A DNA stretch of 64,000 nucleotides, from NCBI GenBank assembly GCA_963747345.1, contig CAVVFA010000019.1, positions 135,655 to 199,654 on the forward strand, given 5' to 3'. A model generated the notes under the pieces. That model searched no databases. It was given only the letters and a program-made list of their open reading frames with translations, and had not been told where the DNA came from. This document shows positions 61,401 through 64,000 of the stretch, piece after piece (the first letter of the stretch is position 1; each line of letters starts with the position of its first letter). A program made the translations under genes and the position numbers. The DNA comes from GCA-2746795 sp963747345. GTDB lineage: Bacteria; Chloroflexota; Anaerolineae; Promineifilales; Promineifilaceae.

Positions 61401-62002
61401 CTACGACGAGGCCATCACCACGCCCACGGAGGAGTCGGTGCGGCGGGCGATGGCAATCCAGCTCATTATCAATCATGAACTGGGCATGACGCAAGAACGA
61501 GAATCCGCTGCAAGGCGCGTTTATCATCGACGAACTGACCGATTTAGTCGAGGAAGCGGTGCTGGCGGAGTTCGACCGCATCACGGAACGCGGCGGGGTG
61601 CTGGGGGCGATGGAGACGATGTACCAGCGCGGCAAAATTCAGGAGGAGTCGCTCTATTACGAGAGTCTGAAACATTCGGGCGAACTGCCCATCATCGGCG
61701 TGAACACCTTTCTCTCGGACGCCGGTTCGCCCACGATTTTGCCGAAAGAGGTGATTCGCGCCACGGAGGAAGAGAAGGCGTTCCAGATTACGCAGGTGGA
61801 AGCGCTGCAAGCGAGACATCCTGAGAAGAGTGCATGAGGCGTTGAGAAGATTGCAGGAAACGGCTACTTCGACAACGCTCAGTACGGCGTTCTCAATCAA
61901 AATACGTTCGAGTCTCTGATGGAAGCGGCGAAGGTGTGTTCGCTCGGCCAGATTACGCAGGCGATGTATGCGGTGGGCGGGCAGTATCGGCGGAATATGT
62001 GA
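58462..62002 (+). CDS. icmF: Fused acyl-CoA mutase (isobutyryl-CoA mutase type), several frameshifts
   Basis: About 1,170 codons in order: B12-binding domain, MeaB-like GTPase, mutase. The B12 part has DGHDAAINIMRRILQASGGE and FGGGGGTILPSEIDEL. The GTPase has GVTGTGGAGKSSLVDEL (Walker A), SVDPSKRRSGGALLGDRIRM and ALNKFDKRGA (NKxD). The mutase part has GEGGPERTNKRFHYVSLGLP, TINGPAAAMLAFFLN and ends CSLGQITQAMYAVGGQYRRN. IcmF interconverts isobutyryl- and n-butyryl-CoA and its GTPase domain protects the cofactor. Frame changes lie near 58495 (extra C), around 60010 (CTCCC repeat), near 61500, and at 61865 (23-bp insert in a palindrome). A GGATGAA hairpin (58961-59041) lies between the first two domains. 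Whether the gene works is uncertain. Confidence 0.88.
58961..59041. repeat. GGATGAA hairpin inside icmF
   Basis: ATGAAGGATGAA arm, long loop, then CATCCTTCATCCTTCATCC arm; it lies in the linker between the B12 and GTPase domains and stays in frame. Confidence 0.8.
60013..60046. repeat. CTCCC/GGGAG repeat inside icmF
   Basis: TCCCCCTCCCAAAGGGAGGG and a GAGAGAG tail between the GTPase and mutase parts. The reading frame changes here, so the insert may break the gene. Confidence 0.7.
61859..61891. repeat. TTCGACA/CTCAG insert within an AACGGCCGTT of icmF
   Basis: AACGGC, then a 23-bp insert (TACTTCGACAACGCTCAG plus TACGG), then CGTT. Removing the insert restores AACGGCCGTT and the frame ETAVLNQNTFESLMEAAKV. 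Confidence 0.85.
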
Positions 62003-62043
62003 GGGAGATAGAGGGGAGAGATAGAGATAGAGAAATTGAATTG

Positions 62044-62052
62044 TGGTATGAT
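62044..62052 (+). promoter_or_regulatory. Extended -10 promoter of the DUF4160/DUF2442 module
   Basis: TGG-TATGAT 30 bp before the DUF4160 start, just after the icmF stop. Confidence 0.45.
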
Positions 62053-62081
62053 GATAAAAATATTGAATATCAGGATAAATT

Positions 62082-62321
62082 ATGCCAACATCAATGCGTA
62101 TTGGTCCTTATCGTTTTTATTTCTATTCATATGATTGTGAAGAACCACGCCATATGCATGTAGACCGGGATACAATGAGTGCAAAATTCTGGCTCGATCC
62201 AGACGTGTCCTTGTCTACAAATTATGGGTTTAGTCGCAAAGAATTACGGGATATTGAGCGAATTACCCGTGATAATTTAGAGGAGTTAAGACATGCATGG
62301 GATGCCTTCTGCAACGGTTGA
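62082..62321 (+). CDS. DUF4160 protein
   Basis: A 79-residue protein: MRIGPYRFYFYSYDCEEPRH followed by MHVDRD is the DUF4160 signature (RFxFYSxD, EPxHMHV). DUF4160 genes are usually paired with DUF2442 genes, as here, and are regarded as a toxin-antitoxin-like module. It overlaps the DUF2442 gene by 29 bp. Composition is AT-rich. Confidence 0.9.
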   Translation: MPTSMRIGPYRFYFYSYDCEEPRHMHVDRDTMSAKFWLDPDVSLSTNYGFSRKELRDIERITRDNLEELRHAWDAFCNG

Positions 62322-62596
62322 ATCATCGCCTCGCGCGATTAATGTCATCATTACAGATGATACTTTGTCGGTAGATTTAGAAGATGGGCGAACAATCTCA
62401 GTGCCAATTGGCTGGTATCCACGTCTGGCTTATGGCACATCCGAGGAACGGGCTAATTTTGAGATCAGCGGGGCGGGACGAGGCATTCATTGGCCTGACT
62501 TTAGATGAAGACCTTGGTGTTGATGGTCTGCTTATGGGCAAAAAGTCCGCTGAAAGTGCTGGTTCTTTTGAACGCTGGTTAAATCAACGCCAATAA
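62293..62596 (+). CDS. DUF2442 protein (one frameshift)
   Basis: About 100 residues. INVIITDDTLSVDLEDGRTI and SVPIGWYPRLAYGT are typical of DUF2442, followed by GAGRGIHWPD. One extra T near 62503 then moves the frame to LDEDLGVDGLLMGKKSAESA. The short homopolymer at the shift suggests an assembly error. Partner of the DUF4160 gene; the N-terminal ATG at 62293 or 62302 could be used. Confidence 0.85.
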
Positions 62597-62603
62597 TCAT
62601 TTT

Positions 62604-63039
62604 ATGAGCATTTACGAGATTGATTGCCCAGAATTTCTTTTGCCTGTCCAGACTTGGTGCCAACACCAACCAATAAGCTTGTGTGTTTTGTTTGGTTCGC
62701 AGGCAACTGGAAAAACGCATCCCCACAGTGATGTAGACCTGGCTGTGTGGCCGACTGAATCATCAACGTCGGCGCAAAAGCTGCAATGGGTGATGGATTT
62801 AGAGCGGATTTTGGATAAGGATGTCAGTTTGGTGATCGTATCGCCTGAGTTGGATCCGGTGCTGGGTTTTGAGATTGTGAAAAACGGCCGTTTACTCTAC
62901 CAACAAGAACCTGAAATGTGGCTACAAAGAACGGTTTCGTCTCTGGCATGCCTACAACGATAGCCTGCCCTTCCGTCGCGCTGCTTACAAACAGTTGCAA
63001 CAATTCATTAAAGAAAATCCTTATGGCTCCTCATCATAA
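62604..63039 (+). CDS. MNT-domain nucleotidyltransferase (one frameshift)
   Basis: About 145 residues. ISLCVLFGSQATGKTHPHSD followed by VDLAVWP is the nucleotidyltransferase core. ERILDKDVSLVIVSPELDPV follows. Near 62925 a one-base shift leads into YKERFRLWHAYNDSLPFRRA and a stop at 63037. The C-terminal helix is of the MntA-like type. No HEPN gene follows; in its place is a decayed 3' copy of icmF. AACGGCCGTT at about 62883 reads KNGRLL. Confidence 0.82.
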
Positions 63040-63088
63040 GATTTCAACCAGGTTGCAGCCATTTTCGCCGAAGATTTAGAATAATTGT

Positions 63089-63134
63089 AACGGCCGTTCT
63101 CAACCAAAACACGTTCGCCGCTCTGATGGGAGCG
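63089..63134 (+). pseudogene. Decayed copy of the icmF 3' end
   Basis: AACGGCCGTTCTCAACCAAA then ACACGTTCGCCGCTCTGATG, closely matching icmF at 61889-61930 (GTTCTCAATCAAAATACGTT). The fragment begins at the palindrome and ends after about 45 bp. Confidence 0.8.
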
Positions 63135-63304
63135 ATCCCTAGGCTTATCACCCAACAGCTAAAATAATGCGGATGAACGAACGCCCATCAAGAACCTCCC
63201 TATTTTATAATTAACACAATATTTTTTATGTCAACTTTATTAAACGCTCAATATAGAAGGTGCAGTGAGTTCAAGCAATTTACTTAACCTTGTTGGAGGC
63301 TGCT

Positions 63305-63823
63305 TTGCAAACAGAAAATAATTTTCTTAACAATGTCGGTGGCTGTTTTCAGACGATGTTTTTGTTTCTTGTTTTCTTGGCGGTGGGAGCCGGTTTGTCG
63401 TGGTGGGGGTGGACAATTTTGCAAAATGCCCGAGCAAGTGTTGATTGGCCAAGCGTTGAGGGCCAGATTATTCACTCTCAGGTAGATCATTCCACAGATG
63501 CAGAGGGAGGAGACTCCTATTCGCCGGAAGTGACCTATGCGTATGTGGCAGCCGACGACCGCTCTCACGAAGGCCGAACGATTAAGTTTGGCGAGAATAG
63601 TTATGGCAGTGAAAGAAAGGCGCAGGAAATTCTAAGTCGTTACCCTTTGGGGCAAACGGTTACTGTTTTTTACGATCCGGCAAATCCTGATAAAGCGGTG
63701 TTGGAACCGGGTATCAGCGGTGGTAGCTACATTGTATTTGGCGTTGGGATACTGTTTGTATTGATTGCGCTCATGGTACCTCTATTTGCGATGATTAAGT
63801 TCTTTTTGGGAAAGCGTAGCTGA
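63305..63823 (+). CDS. DUF3592 membrane protein
   Basis: A 172-residue protein with membrane helices at both ends (FLFLVFLAVGAGLSWWGWTI and YIVFGVGILFVLIALMVPLF). Between them is a beta domain carrying ASVDWPSVEGQIIHSQVDHS and the DUF3592 end motif VTVFYDPANPDKAVLEPGIS. Function unknown; such proteins are scattered in many bacteria. TTG at 63305 is preferred as start because GGAGG lies 5 nt upstream; another in-frame TTG is at 63290. Confidence 0.8.
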   Translation: MQTENNFLNNVGGCFQTMFLFLVFLAVGAGLSWWGWTILQNARASVDWPSVEGQIIHSQVDHSTDAEGGDSYSPEVTYAYVAADDRSHEGRTIKFGENSYGSERKAQEILSRYPLGQTVTVFYDPANPDKAVLEPGISGGSYIVFGVGILFVLIALMVPLFAMIKFFLGKRS

Positions 63824-64000
63824 TGATTTGGTGTGGGATCGAGTGATAGGTTTTGGCAACGACCGTTGCTGAATCCCGTGCTGATTATCATATTTAAATC
63901 CATTCAACGGAAACCATACCTTGAAAATTCTCCAACCGGCGGCAGCCGCGACATCCCCATCGCCTTTAACGTGCGCCTGCCCCAAACAGAAACGGCCGTT
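63824..64000. other. Right-edge sequence
   Basis: No complete gene. From about 63921 a plus-strand frame (NSPTGGSRDIPIAFNVRLPQ, then TETAV) stays open to the edge and ends in AACGGCCGTT. It could be the start of a gene or a fragment. Confidence 0.3.

Overview
The window is bacterial chromosomal DNA, densely coded on both strands. The gene set suggests Chloroflexota (class Anaerolineae or a close relative): an FhaA-like FHA protein, a DUF6062-like Cys-rich protein, a GT39-type membrane protein, PA14/SH3 and L,D-transpeptidase exoproteins, Amt-GlnK and TatABC. This placement is an inference from gene content; no rRNA or tRNA gene was found. Roughly fifteen genes that should be intact carry one or more +/-1 shifts, often at short homopolymers. 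Many of these may be assembly indels of a long-read metagenome, so frameshifted genes are given as one locus.

Layout. 0-17.9 kb: housekeeping (tyrA end, PII-like protein, CaCA exchanger, GT39 protein, purA, cell-wall enzymes, ftsH, a liuC/liuD-like pair with an AAC(3) gene between, adenosine deaminase, rsmA). 18.1-25 kb: accessory block of small genes separated by repeats (phage antirepressor, two tandem CxxCH haem-binding proteins, a broken brnTA module, a hydrolase, an orphan antitoxin-like gene), then an AT-rich type II restriction-modification-controller system with recognisable C-boxes. 25-53.8 kb: housekeeping again (uvrA, AlkZ-like, glnK-amt, dNK-MazG fusion, FhaA-like, selenocysteine-containing selD, M24 peptidase, lepB, rhomboid, tatABC, secG, an ABC exporter with lipoprotein, glycerate kinase, phosphohexomutase). 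53.8-63.8 kb: a second accessory block built around icmF (fused acyl-CoA mutase). Toxin-antitoxin modules (PIN remnant, DUF433/DUF5615, two MNT/HEPN modules, DUF4160/DUF2442, a lone MNT) alternate with decayed copies of the 5' and 3' ends of icmF.

Two sequence-level features dominate. First, the perfect 10-bp palindrome AACGGCCGTT occurs about 75 times by eye (a random 10-mer is expected about 0.06 times in 64 kb), in genes and spacers alike, like the HIP1 element of cyanobacteria. It is absent from the restriction-modification island. Second, hairpins built of 7-nt units (GAGATTG, GGATGAA, ACAAAGA, TTGCAGG and others) fill spacers and also lie in frame inside genes (GT39 gene, uvrA, icmF).

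The most interesting signal joins the first feature to the icmF block. The decayed icmF copies begin or end at AACGGCCGTT, and in three genes a short TTCGACA/CTCAG-type repeat sits exactly inside a split AACGGCCGTT. The palindrome therefore looks like a hot spot for breakage and insertion, and the toxin-antitoxin modules look like cassettes gathered at such sites.
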